NCBI RefSeq assembly: GCF_004745865.1
Contig: NZ_SRKZ01000008.1
Location: 1 to 64,000 of the forward strand
Length of the DNA stretch: 64,000 nt
DNA from: Hymenobacter wooponensis
GTDB lineage: Bacteria > Bacteroidota > Bacteroidia > Cytophagales > Hymenobacteraceae
Direction: 5' to 3'
Shown here piece by piece: positions 1 to 8,372 of this stretch (positions are counted from its first letter, which is position 1; each line of letters begins with the position of its first letter). Under the pieces are notes generated by a model. It did not search any database. It was not told where the DNA came from and saw only the letters and a list, made by a program, of their open reading frames with translations. A program made the translations under genes and the position numbers.

Positions 1-554
1 AGTCGCGCCACTTGCACGACCCGCAAGCGGTGGCCGCCATCCGTGAGAGCCAGAACCGGGTGCAGGTCATGGCCCTGCTGCACCAGAAGCTCTACCAGGC
101 CGACCACCTCGGCCGCGTGAACCTGGCTGACTACGCCCGCGAAATCGTCACGTACCTAGTCGAGTCCTTCGACCGCCAACGGTCAGTGCAGGTGCAGCTC
201 GACCTGGCTCCCATTGAGCTGGAAACGACGGTGGCTACTCCCTTAGGGCTTATTATCAACGAAGCGGTGACCAACACCCTCAAGCACGCCTTTCCACCAC
301 CCCGGCGCGGCACGCTCACGGTCAGCCTGGTCAGCTTAGGTCCGCAACAATATCAGTTGACCATCACCGATGACGGAGTAGGCCTGCCACCAGGTTTCGA
401 GCTGACGCGCAGCCGCAGCCTGGGTATGGTCATCATCAAGGGCTTGAGCCGGCAACTCGATGGGCAGCTGGCCGTCAGCACAGCCGGGGGCGTGCATATC
501 AGTCTGCAGTTTGACATGACCAAGAAGCCCGTTCATGCCGAAGCTATGGCCTAG
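1..554 (+). CDS. Sensor histidine kinase, HisKA_2/HWE-type, C-terminal part
   Basis: The frame is already open at the left edge, so only about the last 183 residues are present. They cover the end of a HisKA_2 dimerisation/phosphoacceptor domain (SRHLHDPQAV, then RVQVMALLHQKLYQ, the family signature) and a complete HATPase_c domain with N-box EAVTNTLKHAF, G1 box DDGVGLPP and G2-like SLGMVIIKGL. The protein should autophosphorylate on a histidine near the window edge and pass the phosphate to a response regulator. Input domains lie outside the window. It ends 16 bp from the convergent end of the NtrC-like regulator, so the two are neighbours but not co-transcribed. The family assignment is firm; the partner is unknown. 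Confidence 0.9.
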   Translation, partial: SRHLHDPQAVAAIRESQNRVQVMALLHQKLYQADHLGRVNLADYAREIVTYLVESFDRQRSVQVQLDLAPIELETTVATPLGLIINEAVTNTLKHAFPPPRRGTLTVSLVSLGPQQYQLTITDDGVGLPPGFELTRSRSLGMVIIKGLSRQLDGQLAVSTAGGVHISLQFDMTKKPVHAEAMA

Positions 555-570
555 GTATTGGCTACTTAGG

Positions 571-3078
571 CTACTCTGCGCGGCTTTCTTTGCGCGTGGC
601 GATGCCTAGCTTTTTCATGCGCGCTTCCAGCGTAGTGGCTTTTACGCCCAACAGCACGGCGGCCCCGCGCGGGCCCCGGATGCGGTAGTTCGTTTGGGTG
701 AGAGCGGCCAGAATGGTATCGCGCATGGTATCCTCCATGGGTTTCACTTCGCTGCGTGGGGCAGGGCCTGCTACTAAGGGCTCGGCCAGCACCAGAGTTG
801 GCGGCGCGGATAAGATGGCGGCGCGCTCCAACACGTTTTCCAGCTCCCGGATGTTGCCCGGCCAGGCATAGGCCTGAATCTGCTGCAGAGAGGTGTTAGC
901 AATGCTGGTAAACGGCTTGCCTAGCTTCTGGCTGAGCTTACGCAGAAAATACGTGGCGAGCGGCAGCAGATCGTCGGGGCGGGTACGCAGCGGGGGCAGC
1001 ACCAGCGGGAATACGTTAAGTCGGTAGTAGAGGTCGGCCCGAAACCGGCCCGCGGCCACTTCGGTGGCCAGTTCCCGATTAGTAGCCGCGATGATGCGCA
1101 CATCTACTTTAAGCGGGCCTTTACCGCCTAAGCGCTCAATTTCTTTTTCCTGCAGCACGCGCAGCAGCTTGGCCTGCAGTTCCAGGGGCAGCTCCCCAAT
1201 TTCATCCAGGAACAGGGTGCTGCCGTGGGCCAGCTCAAACTTGCCCACGCGCCGCTCGGTGGCCCCCGTGTAGCTGCCTTTTTCGTGGCCAAACAGCTCC
1301 GACTCCATCAGCTGCGGCGGCAAGGCGGCGCAGTTTACCTTGACCATCGTGCGCGCGGCCCGGCCTGAGCGGTTATGCACGGCGCGGGCAATCAACTCCT
1401 TGCCAGTGCCGGTTTCGCCCAGCAGCAGCACGGTGGCATCGGTGGGGGCTACCTGGCCTACCCCCCGCAGCACGGAGAGCAGCGCCGGACTCGTGCCAAT
1501 GATTTCCTCAAAGTTGTGGCTGGTTTTCAGCTCCTCGCTGAGGTAGGTTTTCTCCTGTTCCAGTTGCTCACTCAGGCGGCGGATGCGCTCGTAGGCCAGT
1601 AGGTTTTCCAGGGACCCGGCCAACTGATTGGCCAGCTCCTGCAGCACCTGCAAATCCTTGCTGGTAAACGCATAAGCGGCTTTGCTGGCCACTACAAGCA
1701 CGGCTACGGGCTGGGCTTTCAGCGTGATGGGCACGTACATGGACGACTTCAGCTGCAGCAGGTCGCGGTAGTAGCGGGTTACTGCGTTCAACTCACTGGC
1801 CTGAGTTGCCGCTTCACCCACATTCAGCGTGGGTTTGAGCAGGGCAGGTTCCATGGCGGCCACTGCCTGCTCCCGCTCGGCCGCGCTTTCGGGCAGCGGC
1901 AGGCTATCTAGGGGCAGCAGGTGAAACCGGCCGTCCTGCTTGCCAACGGTGGCATCCATAACGCTGGTTGAGCCCAGCACGCGCCCTACCCGGTAGAAGC
2001 TAAGCAGGTCGATGGGCAGCAGCTCGCTGATAACGGAGGCGACCTGAGGGGCTATATCGGCCATATCTCGCCCGTTGCGGAACGCACTAGCTACGGCTAG
2101 CTCGGCGGCCTTAAACTGCCGCTGGGTTTCTAAAGCTTCATACGCCAACAGGTTGTCCAGGGCCAGGGCAATTTGCGGCATGATGAGACTGATGGCGGCG
2201 TAGTCTTCTGCCGTAAACCCAGCGGCGGCCGTGGTGCCCAGTTGCAGACTGGTAAACGTGCGCTGCTGCAGCGCGACCGGAAAAAACGCCATGGATTGAA
2301 TCCCGAAGGCCTCATTGATGGCCCGAGCCATGCTAAACTCTTGGCCTAGGACCTCAAATGCTGCCCCAGTGAAAATACCCTGGCGCTCCCCCGGATCGGC
2401 GGCCATGGGGTGGGCGAGCATACTCAGCCGCTCGGCGGGAGTATCGGGCCCCAGGAGCTGGGGCAGGCGCACCCGCTCAAATGTACCTTGAGGCGTGCGG
2501 CGCAGCAGAAGCCAATAAAAAATCTGCTCTTCGGGCTGGCTCAGACACAGGTTGAGCACGTCAATGGGTACAAACTGGTTGACCTGCGTAGCAATGGCGC
2601 GGCACAGCTGCTCGCGGTCGTGCAGCGAGGCAATGGCCTCGTTCACGGCCATCTGGGTTTGCTGCTGCTGGCGCAGCTTGGCCTCCTGGCTGTGGGCGTG
2701 GCGGTAGCGAGCAATTTCGAGGGCAGCCAGCACGTCCCGCTCTCGGAAGGGCTTGTTGAGAAAGCCATAAGGCTCCGTCACTTTCGCCGCGGCCAGTACG
2801 TCGTCGCTTAGGTTGGCAGACAGAAATACGAAGGGAATGCGCTGCTGATTGAGCCAGTGGGCTAGTTCAATACCCGTCTCTGCCCCTTTCAGAAATATAT
2901 CCAGCAGTACTACGCTGGGCCGCGCTTCATTCACCAATGCCCGGGCCTGCGTGCCCGACTCAGCTAGGCCCACGACCCGGTAGCCCGCCCCTTCCAGAAT
3001 ATCCCCCAAGTCATTGGCAATTAGAAACTCGTCTTCTACAATGAGCACGAGGGCGGCGGATTCAGTGGGAGTAAGCAT
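571..3078 (-). CDS. NtrC-like sigma-54 activator: receiver-GAF-GAF-AAA+-HTH
   Basis: The 835-residue protein begins with a receiver domain (about 9-125; acidic pocket VEDE, phosphoacceptor Asp60 in LLDIFLKG, Lys in FLNKPF). Two GAF-like regions follow (about 145-310 and 325-500). Next come an AAA+ sigma-54 interaction domain (Walker A GETGTGKE near 555, Walker B-like LFLDEIGELP, arginine-finger region in FRADLYYRLNVFPL) and a Fis-like HTH at the end (YRIRGPRGAAVLLGVKATTL). The sigma-54 contact loop reads GSYTGA rather than the canonical GAFTGA. It probably activates RpoN promoters in response to phosphorylation and GAF ligands. No sigma-54 promoter was recognised in the window, so targets are unknown. 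Confidence 0.93.
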   Translation of the reverse strand: MLTPTESAALVLIVEDEFLIANDLGDILEGAGYRVVGLAESGTQARALVNEARPSVVLLDIFLKGAETGIELAHWLNQQRIPFVFLSANLSDDVLAAAKVTEPYGFLNKPFRERDVLAALEIARYRHAHSQEAKLRQQQQTQMAVNEAIASLHDREQLCRAIATQVNQFVPIDVLNLCLSQPEEQIFYWLLLRRTPQGTFERVRLPQLLGPDTPAERLSMLAHPMAADPGERQGIFTGAAFEVLGQEFSMARAINEAFGIQSMAFFPVALQQRTFTSLQLGTTAAAGFTAEDYAAISLIMPQIALALDNLLAYEALETQRQFKAAELAVASAFRNGRDMADIAPQVASVISELLPIDLLSFYRVGRVLGSTSVMDATVGKQDGRFHLLPLDSLPLPESAAEREQAVAAMEPALLKPTLNVGEAATQASELNAVTRYYRDLLQLKSSMYVPITLKAQPVAVLVVASKAAYAFTSKDLQVLQELANQLAGSLENLLAYERIRRLSEQLEQEKTYLSEELKTSHNFEEIIGTSPALLSVLRGVGQVAPTDATVLLLGETGTGKELIARAVHNRSGRAARTMVKVNCAALPPQLMESELFGHEKGSYTGATERRVGKFELAHGSTLFLDEIGELPLELQAKLLRVLQEKEIERLGGKGPLKVDVRIIAATNRELATEVAAGRFRADLYYRLNVFPLVLPPLRTRPDDLLPLATYFLRKLSQKLGKPFTSIANTSLQQIQAYAWPGNIRELENVLERAAILSAPPTLVLAEPLVAGPAPRSEVKPMEDTMRDTILAALTQTNYRIRGPRGAAVLLGVKATTLEARMKKLGIATRKESRAE

Positions 3079-3406
3079 AGACGGCTGGTGAAGGTTTGCA
3101 ACTCGCTACCTAGGTGCCGTTGAGGCAAATGACGCGGTTTGGCTGGGCTTGGGGGCGGCAGTCTCACCAGGGAAAGGTACGCCGCAAAGCTGCCAGTTAA
3201 GGAAGGTTTATCCAAAAAAAACTCCAATATATTGGATAATCCAATACACTGGGGATTTCTCCAATGACCTTAACGCTACGCAACTCGACACATAACATAT
3301 TGATATAAAGATAATTAATTACCATACATGTTACATAATTAGTGCGTTGGCACCCATTTGGCAACCAATGGAGCAGCTATGATCCTTTCCGCTCTACGTC
3401 CACGCC
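3079..3406. promoter_or_regulatory. Divergent intergenic region with a 14-bp palindrome and repeated TCCAAT half-sites
   Basis: This 328-bp gap separates the NtrC-like gene from the first Crp/Fnr gene, which diverge. Bases 3223-3236 read TCCAATATATTGGA, a perfect 14-bp palindrome. Two further TCCAAT half-sites begin at 3240 and 3260, spaced 17 and 20 bp apart on the same face. The stretch 3280-3345 is AT-rich. This looks like an operator for one of the divergent genes, but the binding protein is not identifiable. It does not match the TTGAY-N4-RTCAA boxes found elsewhere in the window. Confidence 0.5.
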
Positions 3407-4006
3407 ATGCAAGCCTTACGCAACTATATTGACCACCTGACCCGCTCAACCATTTCTGATGCGGATTTCGCCTTGATTACGGCCGAGCTGTTGCCCTACA
3501 AGCTTTATAAGAAACAATATCTGCTACAAGCGGGGGAAGTCTGTCGATATCAGGCCTTCGTTGTGGAGGGAGCCCTTCGACTGTATACCCTGGATGCGCG
3601 AGGTAACAAGCAGGTTCACGTGCTGGGGGTGGAAAACATGTGGATTGGCGACCGGCAAAGTTGGTCGCAGCTGATGCCTTCGCGCTACTACATTGATGCC
3701 GTGGAGGATTCGCAGCTCCTACTCATCAATTGCCCCCAAGCCCAGGAGCTCGTGCGCCGGGTACCGCTGGTGGCCGAGTTGGTGCGCATTCAGGATGAGC
3801 GCAACGCCATTGCCGCCCAGCAGCGCCTGCACGATGCCATTGCCTGCACAGCTGAGGAACGTTACGCCGCCTTTGTCGCCCAATATCCTGGCTATGTGCA
3901 GCGGTTTTCGCAGCTCATGATTGCCTCTTACCTGGGTATTTCGCCCGAAACTCTGAGTCGCATTCGCACCAAGCTGCCGCACATTCATTCTCGGGCTGGT
4001 TCCTAA
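3407..4006 (+). CDS. Crp/Fnr family transcriptional regulator (first of tandem pair)
   Basis: The 199-residue protein has an N-terminal cyclic-nucleotide-binding-like beta-roll (about 20-120) and a C-terminal winged helix (about 150-190). The recognition helix reads LGISPETLSRIRTK. Its E-T-L-S-R matches the E-x-x-S-R of E. coli FNR, which reads TTGA half-sites, rather than the R-E-x-x-x-R of CRP. There is no N-terminal four-cysteine cluster, so an FNR-type [4Fe-4S] sensor is unlikely, and the phosphate-binding cassette of cAMP receptors is not evident. The signal is unknown. It lies 54 bp upstream of a paralogue in the same orientation, clearly a tandem duplication. Confidence 0.9.
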   Translation: MQALRNYIDHLTRSTISDADFALITAELLPYKLYKKQYLLQAGEVCRYQAFVVEGALRLYTLDARGNKQVHVLGVENMWIGDRQSWSQLMPSRYYIDAVEDSQLLLINCPQAQELVRRVPLVAELVRIQDERNAIAAQQRLHDAIACTAEERYAAFVAQYPGYVQRFSQLMIASYLGISPETLSRIRTKLPHIHSRAGS

Positions 4007-4060
4007 ATCGAGCCGGAGTTCTGTGTCAGGCCTCAGCCTTCCTTTGCTACCTGCTCCGCT

Positions 4061-4666
4061 ATGCAAGCTTTTCGCACCTACATCGATGCCAATATCTCCG
4101 CTCCTGTTTCCGACGCGGATTTCGCCCACATATGCGCAGCGTTTGCCCCAAAGAGACTCAAGAAAAGAAGCTTTTTGCTCCGGGCGGGCGAGGTGTGCAA
4201 GCACTTCGCCTTTGTGCTGAAGGGCGCACTCCGAATGTACAGCGTAGACAATAAGGGCATTGAGCACGTGCTCAGCCTGGGCGTCGAAAACTGGTGGGTG
4301 GGCGACCGAGAAAGCTGCGTGCTGCTCACCCCATCTCGCTACTACATTGATGCTCTAGAAGATGCCAGCTTACTGCTGATAACCCATACTCAAATGCAAG
4401 AGCTACTAAGGACCGTGCCAGCCATGGCCGAGCTGATGCGGGGGTTAGACCAGCGCCACGAAACTGCCACCCGGCGGCGCTTGGAGGCCGCCATATCCTG
4501 CACGGCCGAGGAGCGTTACGTAGCTTTTCTGGCGCAGCACCCTCGCTATGTGCAGCGGTTTCCGCAGCACCTGATTGCGTCTTACCTCGGCATTCTGCCT
4601 GAGACCCTGAGCCGCATTCGCACCAAACTGCACGCTAAGCACCAGTCAACTGAATTGCTTTCTTGA
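4061..4666 (+). CDS. Crp/Fnr family transcriptional regulator (second of tandem pair)
   Basis: This 201-residue paralogue of the preceding gene aligns along its whole length. Shared stretches include RYYIDA in the effector domain, CTAEERY before the DNA-binding domain and PETLSRIRTKL in the recognition helix. It has a cNMP-binding-like beta-roll followed by a winged helix with FNR-type ETLSR residues. Its stop codon lies inside the FNR-type box at 4663-4676 that serves the downstream pirin gene. That placement suggests the local regulators act on neighbouring operons. The effector ligand is not visible from the sequence. Confidence 0.9.
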   Translation: MQAFRTYIDANISAPVSDADFAHICAAFAPKRLKKRSFLLRAGEVCKHFAFVLKGALRMYSVDNKGIEHVLSLGVENWWVGDRESCVLLTPSRYYIDALEDASLLLITHTQMQELLRTVPAMAELMRGLDQRHETATRRRLEAAISCTAEERYVAFLAQHPRYVQRFPQHLIASYLGILPETLSRIRTKLHAKHQSTELLS

Positions 4667-4707
4667 TAAAAGTCAACGGAACCCCCTGGCCTAGGAGACC
4701 ACCTTTG
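4663..4707 (+). promoter_or_regulatory. FNR-type box plus -7 element driving the pirin operon
   Basis: TTGATAAAAGTCAA at 4663-4676 is a TTGAY-N4-RTCAA palindrome. Exactly 23 bp later comes CACCTTTG (4700-4707), which resembles the Bacteroidota -7 element TAnnTTTG. The palindrome centre would fall near -41, the class-II activator position. The pirin ATG is about 46 bp downstream. The same box, gap and CACCTTTG recur at four other promoters in the window. Confidence 0.75.
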
Positions 4708-4753
4708 CAGTAGCAGCAGCCTAGCGAAGGCGCTGCCAACTAGTACGCACGCC

Positions 4754-5671
4754 ATGACCAAATCCATCATCGCGCAAATTGGAGGCACCAACGCCACAGT
4801 AGGAAAGCTGCTCGTCAACCGACTGTTGCCCAGCCGGATGGTGGCCGCGGTGGGCCCGTTTGTTTTCCTGGACCACGTGTACCCCACCCACCTCGAGCCC
4901 CAAGTGCCGAAGGCCCCAACGGGCGAAACCGCCCACCCGCACCGAGGCATTGCCACCTTCACCTACGTGCTAAGCGGCGCCCTGGAACACTACGACAGCG
5001 CGGGCCACCACGGGGAGGTAGCAGCTGGCGGCGCGCAATGGATGAAGGCCGGCCGGGGCGTGCTGCACGATGAAAACCCCAGCCTAAATTTTCAAGCCAC
5101 CGGCGGCGTGCTGCACGCTTTACAGTTCTGGATTAACCTGCCGGCCCGCTATAAAGCAGAAGCCCCCGCCTACCTAGCCCTGCAACCCACGGCCGTACCC
5201 GAGGTGCTGCTGCCCGAGTCGGCTGGCAGATTGCGGGTGCTACTCGGGGCCCTGGGCGATGCCGCTTCGCCGGTACCTACCAGCAGCCCCCAGTTCCTGT
5301 ACCACTTACAGCTGAGCCCCAAGGCTTCCTTCTCCCTAGCTACCAAGGCCGGCTTGGACTACGCGGCTTTTGTGCCCGCTGAGATAGTGCAGATTAATGG
5401 CCAACCCTTCGGCCAGAGTGAGCTGGTGTTGTTTGGCCATGAAACCGGCCCTATCACCTTCACTAATCCCAGTATCGGGCCGGTGAGCGTGCTGGTTTTT
5501 GGCGGGGAGCCTTCCCCCGAGCCGATGGTGGCCCAAGGACCTTTCGTGATGAATAGCCACGCCGAAATAGCCACGGCCTACGAAGACTTTTTCGCCGGTG
5601 ACTACGGCCAGATTTACTATGAGCCAGTCACCCTGCCCCAAGATCTAGCGCCTCGCACTACTCTCCTATGA
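4754..5671 (+). CDS. Pirin family protein
   Basis: The 305-residue bicupin protein has the pirin N-terminal signature: FVFLDHVYPTHLEP, then the metal-binding HPHRGIATFTYVLSG with HRG and the later HHGEVAAGGAQWMKAGRGVLHDE. A pirin_C domain spans about 185-285. Pirins are iron-dependent cupins; some have quercetinase activity and others act as redox-sensitive cofactors. No specific substrate can be read here. It is the first gene of a unit led by an FNR-type box and overlaps the next gene by four bases (ATGA), so it is translationally coupled to the acetyltransferase. Confidence 0.95.
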   Translation: MTKSIIAQIGGTNATVGKLLVNRLLPSRMVAAVGPFVFLDHVYPTHLEPQVPKAPTGETAHPHRGIATFTYVLSGALEHYDSAGHHGEVAAGGAQWMKAGRGVLHDENPSLNFQATGGVLHALQFWINLPARYKAEAPAYLALQPTAVPEVLLPESAGRLRVLLGALGDAASPVPTSSPQFLYHLQLSPKASFSLATKAGLDYAAFVPAEIVQINGQPFGQSELVLFGHETGPITFTNPSIGPVSVLVFGGEPSPEPMVAQGPFVMNSHAEIATAYEDFFAGDYGQIYYEPVTLPQDLAPRTTLL

Positions 5672-5988
5672 ACCCTACTTATCATCCCATCCCCCTCACC
5701 GATAACGCCTACGACCAGCAGTTTGAGCTGGCAGTTAACGGGGCTACGGCGCTGCTGCAATACCAACTTCATCACCAATACCTTAGCCTAATTCACACCG
5801 AAGTGCCTGCCGCCCTGCAGGGTCAGGGAGTTGGCAGCGCCCTGGTGGAAAAGGTGCTGCTGTGGGCGCAGGAGCGTCACCTGACCATCATTCCGCTGTG
5901 CCCGTTTGTGGCGCACTATATCCATCGGCACCCTGCCTGGTACCAACTGGTGGCCCCCGGCTACCGGCCCGCCGGCGCGGCGCAATAG
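5668..5988 (+). CDS. GNAT-like N-acetyltransferase, short YjdJ/YidJ type
   Basis: This 106-residue protein matches the compact GNAT_2 family: beta strands LLQYQLHHQYLSLIHTEV, the acetyl-CoA-binding turn GQGVGSALVEK, and the C-terminal signature PLCPFVAHYIHRHPAWYQLV. These small proteins bind acetyl-CoA, and their acceptor is generally unknown. The ATG overlaps the pirin stop (5668-5671), so the two are expressed together under the FNR-type promoter at 4663. Confidence 0.88.
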   Translation: MNPTYHPIPLTDNAYDQQFELAVNGATALLQYQLHHQYLSLIHTEVPAALQGQGVGSALVEKVLLWAQERHLTIIPLCPFVAHYIHRHPAWYQLVAPGYRPAGAAQ

Positions 5989-6049
5989 CCCCTGTCTGGC
6001 GCCCCCTATTTGCTTGTTTCCATCCTTACATTTTACAACCCTATACTCC

Positions 6050-6649
6050 ATGAAAATAGGAACCATCGGCGCGGGCAACATTGCCCAGGCGTTTGTTCGC
6101 CACGCCGCCCAAGCCGGCTTCGAGGTTGTCATCAGCAGCAAATCCGGGCCGGCGGCGCTCCTCGACCTGGCCGCTGCCCTCGGGCCAGGGGTTAGGGCGC
6201 GCACCGTAGAGGAAGCCGCGCAGGCTGACCTCGTGCTGCTGTCGGTGCCGTGGGATGCGGTAGCGGACGTCCTGGACCGCGTGCCGAGCTGGAACAACCA
6301 GATCCTCCTGGACACCACCAACGCCATCCAATTTCCCGACTTCAAACCCCGGGACCTGGGCGCCAAAACCTCGTCGGAAATCGTGGCCGAGCTAGCGCCC
6401 GGCGCGCGGGTCGTGAAGGGGTTCAACACCCTGGCCGCGGCCGTGCTGGCGGCCAGCCCGAGCGAAAGCGGCGGCCAGCGGGTCGTGGTGGTTTCCGGCG
6501 ACGATGCCGCGGCCAAAGCCGACGTGCTGGCGCTAATCAACAAAATGGGCTTTGCGGGCCTCGACCTGGGCGGGCTCTCAACCGGGGGGCGGCTCCAGCA
6601 GTTCGGCGGGGCCTTTTCGGGCGTCAATCTGGTAAAGCTGCCGGCGTAG
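6050..6649 (+). CDS. NAD(P)-binding reductase of the F420-dependent NADP reductase-like family
   Basis: The 199-residue Rossmann protein starts MKIGTIGAGNIAQAF, the dinucleotide-binding GxGxxA motif right at the N terminus, which fixes the ATG at 6050 although the frame stays open further upstream. It then has SSKSGP at the end of the second strand, where an Arg/Ser/Lys cluster favours NADPH. Also visible are DTTNAI and VKGFNTLAAAVLA, typical of the NADPH-dependent F420 reductase-like/ProC-like group. Bacteroidota generally lack F420, so the family name probably does not describe the activity. It sits 61 bp downstream of the acetyltransferase. Confidence 0.88.
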   Translation: MKIGTIGAGNIAQAFVRHAAQAGFEVVISSKSGPAALLDLAAALGPGVRARTVEEAAQADLVLLSVPWDAVADVLDRVPSWNNQILLDTTNAIQFPDFKPRDLGAKTSSEIVAELAPGARVVKGFNTLAAAVLAASPSESGGQRVVVVSGDDAAAKADVLALINKMGFAGLDLGGLSTGGRLQQFGGAFSGVNLVKLPA

Positions 6650-6710
6650 TAGCACGCCCTGCCCGCTGTTCAACTCGCATCACCACCATAACCACTTAAC
6701 TCCTTTCCGT

Positions 6711-7682
6711 ATGCAAGCACCTCCTTTTGCCACCGACCAGCACCTCGACCCGCAGGTCATCGAGTTCCTCAAAGCCCTGAATACCGGCGGCCCCGGCCTC
6801 GAAACCCTCCCCGTGCCCGACGCCCGCCAGGTGCTGGTCGGCGCGCAAGCCTCTGCTACCGTGGACCTCTCGGGCGTGGAAACCACCCAGCGCACCATCG
6901 AGGAAGATGGCTACACCGTGCCCCTGCACATCGTGCGCCCGACGGGCACCTCGGGTACGATACTGCCCGCGTTCATCTTCATTCACGGCGGCGGTTGGGT
7001 GCTGGGCGACTTCCCCACCCACCAGCGCATGGTGCGCGACTTAGTAGTAGAATCGGGCTTCGTGGCCGTGTTCGTGGACTACACGCCTAGCCCGGATGCG
7101 CAGTATCCGCAGGCCATCAACGAAATCTATGCCGCCACCAAGTGGGTAGCCGAGCACGGCGCGGAAATCAACGTGGACGGAAAAAACCTAGCGGTGGTGG
7201 GCAACAGCGTGGGTGGCAACATGACCACCGTAACCTGCCTACTGGCCAAGGAGCGAGGTGGCCCGCACATCAAGCTGCAAGTCCTGCTGTGGCCCGTGAC
7301 CTCCGCCGCCTTTGATACCGAGTCGTTTGAGCTGTATGGCCAGGACCGGTTCCTGACTGCCCCGCTCATGAAGTGGATGTGGGACACCTACACCACCGAC
7401 CTAACCAAGCGGAAGGAAATCCACGCGTCGCCCCTCAACGCCTCGCTGGAGCAGCTAGCCGGCCTCCCGCCGGCTCTGATTCAGGTGGCCGAAAACGACA
7501 TCCTGCGCGACGAGGGCGAAGCCTACGGCCGCAAGCTCAGCGAGGCCGGCGTACCCGCCACCACCATCCGCTACAACGGCATGATTCACGACTTCGGCCT
7601 GCTCAATGCCCTGGCCGAGGTGCCGGCGGTCAAGTCGCTGTTTGTGCACGCGGCCGGCGAGCTCAAGAAGTACCTCGGCTAA
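6711..7682 (+). CDS. Alpha/beta hydrolase, hormone-sensitive-lipase-like esterase
   Basis: The 323-residue protein has the HSL-family oxyanion motif HGGGW (near residue 92) and the nucleophile elbow GNSVGGN (near 164). A late acid/histidine pair follows (AENDILRDEGEAY and MIHDFGLL). There is no signal peptide, so it is cytoplasmic. It probably hydrolyses short acyl esters; the natural substrate cannot be read. It lies 61 bp after the reductase and is followed by a hairpin (7709-7751), so it probably ends the transcription unit. Confidence 0.93.
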   Translation: MQAPPFATDQHLDPQVIEFLKALNTGGPGLETLPVPDARQVLVGAQASATVDLSGVETTQRTIEEDGYTVPLHIVRPTGTSGTILPAFIFIHGGGWVLGDFPTHQRMVRDLVVESGFVAVFVDYTPSPDAQYPQAINEIYAATKWVAEHGAEINVDGKNLAVVGNSVGGNMTTVTCLLAKERGGPHIKLQVLLWPVTSAAFDTESFELYGQDRFLTAPLMKWMWDTYTTDLTKRKEIHASPLNASLEQLAGLPPALIQVAENDILRDEGEAYGRKLSEAGVPATTIRYNGMIHDFGLLNALAEVPAVKSLFVHAAGELKKYLG

Positions 7683-7708
7683 ACGCCTCGCTTTGCCGCC
7701 AATTCTTT

Positions 7709-7751
7709 CAGCCCCTGCTTTTTACCCGAGTTAGGGGGAAGGCAGGGGCTG
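7709..7751. terminator. Long-stem hairpin, probable terminator
   Basis: CAGCCCCTGC (7709-7718) pairs perfectly with GCAGGGGCTG (7742-7751). The inner side has further partial pairing, with T-rich sequence in the left half of the loop. It lies 27 bp after the hydrolase stop and before the cupin gene, as expected for a transcription end. There is no clean 3' T-run on the plus strand. Confidence 0.5.
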
Positions 7752-7830
7752 TTGAGTGAAGAGCAGACCGCAACATAAGTACTTGAGCCTCTTTGCTGGG
7801 CTCTTCCTGTTAATCCATCAACTCCAACGC

Positions 7831-8283
7831 ATGAACCAGTCTTTCTGGCTTTTGGGCACCCTCACGCGCATTCTGGCCGACCACGAAGCCACCGAAGGCC
7901 GCTACGACCTCATTGAGGGCACTTTCCAGCCCGGGGTAGTCACGCCGCTGCACCGGCACACCACCTATTCCGAGCACTTAGTTGTGCTGGAAGGCGAGTT
8001 TACCGTGCATACCAAAACCGAGGTAGTCGTGTTGAAACCAGGGCAGGACTTATTTATTCCGCTGGGTACTGCCCATGCCGTAGTGAGTGGCCCGGCGCGG
8101 ACCCGGGGGCTGGTAGTAGCCTCACCTAGTGGCTTTGCCAGGCTCATTAAAGCGGCGGGTACCGCGGCCGACGCTACTGGCCTACCCCCCACCACGCCGC
8201 CCGACATGGAGGCGTTTGCCCGGGCTTCGGCCGAGATAGGTGATGAAATAGTGGGACCACCTCCAGCAGCAGGCCGCGAATAG
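7831..8283 (+). CDS. Cupin domain protein
   Basis: The frame is open from 7756, but the conserved protein starts at the ATG at 7831 (MNQSFWLLG), giving 150 residues. It is a single cupin_2 barrel: motif 1 PLHRHTTYSEHLVVLEGEF supplies two His and a Glu, and motif 2 PLGTAHAVVSGPARTRGLV supplies the third His. Such proteins bind a metal and may be dioxygenases, isomerases or ligand sensors. A C-terminal helix (about 115-140; LIKAAGTAAD) is common in Bacteroidota members. Function is not assigned. Confidence 0.88.
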   Translation: MNQSFWLLGTLTRILADHEATEGRYDLIEGTFQPGVVTPLHRHTTYSEHLVVLEGEFTVHTKTEVVVLKPGQDLFIPLGTAHAVVSGPARTRGLVVASPSGFARLIKAAGTAADATGLPPTTPPDMEAFARASAEIGDEIVGPPPAAGRE

Positions 8284-8372
8284 GCTGGCCTTTCCCTGCC
8301 ATTCGCTTAGGGCGCGCAGCAACTGGCTGCTTGCTTATACCCTCACCAAACGCTTCACTGATGACGCTATCC

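Noticed and set aside
3290..3306. TTGATATAAAGATAA as another FNR-type box before the first Crp/Fnr gene
   Set aside because: The second half does not match RTCAA, and the sequence 23 bp upstream of the nearest CTTTG-like element has no dyad.
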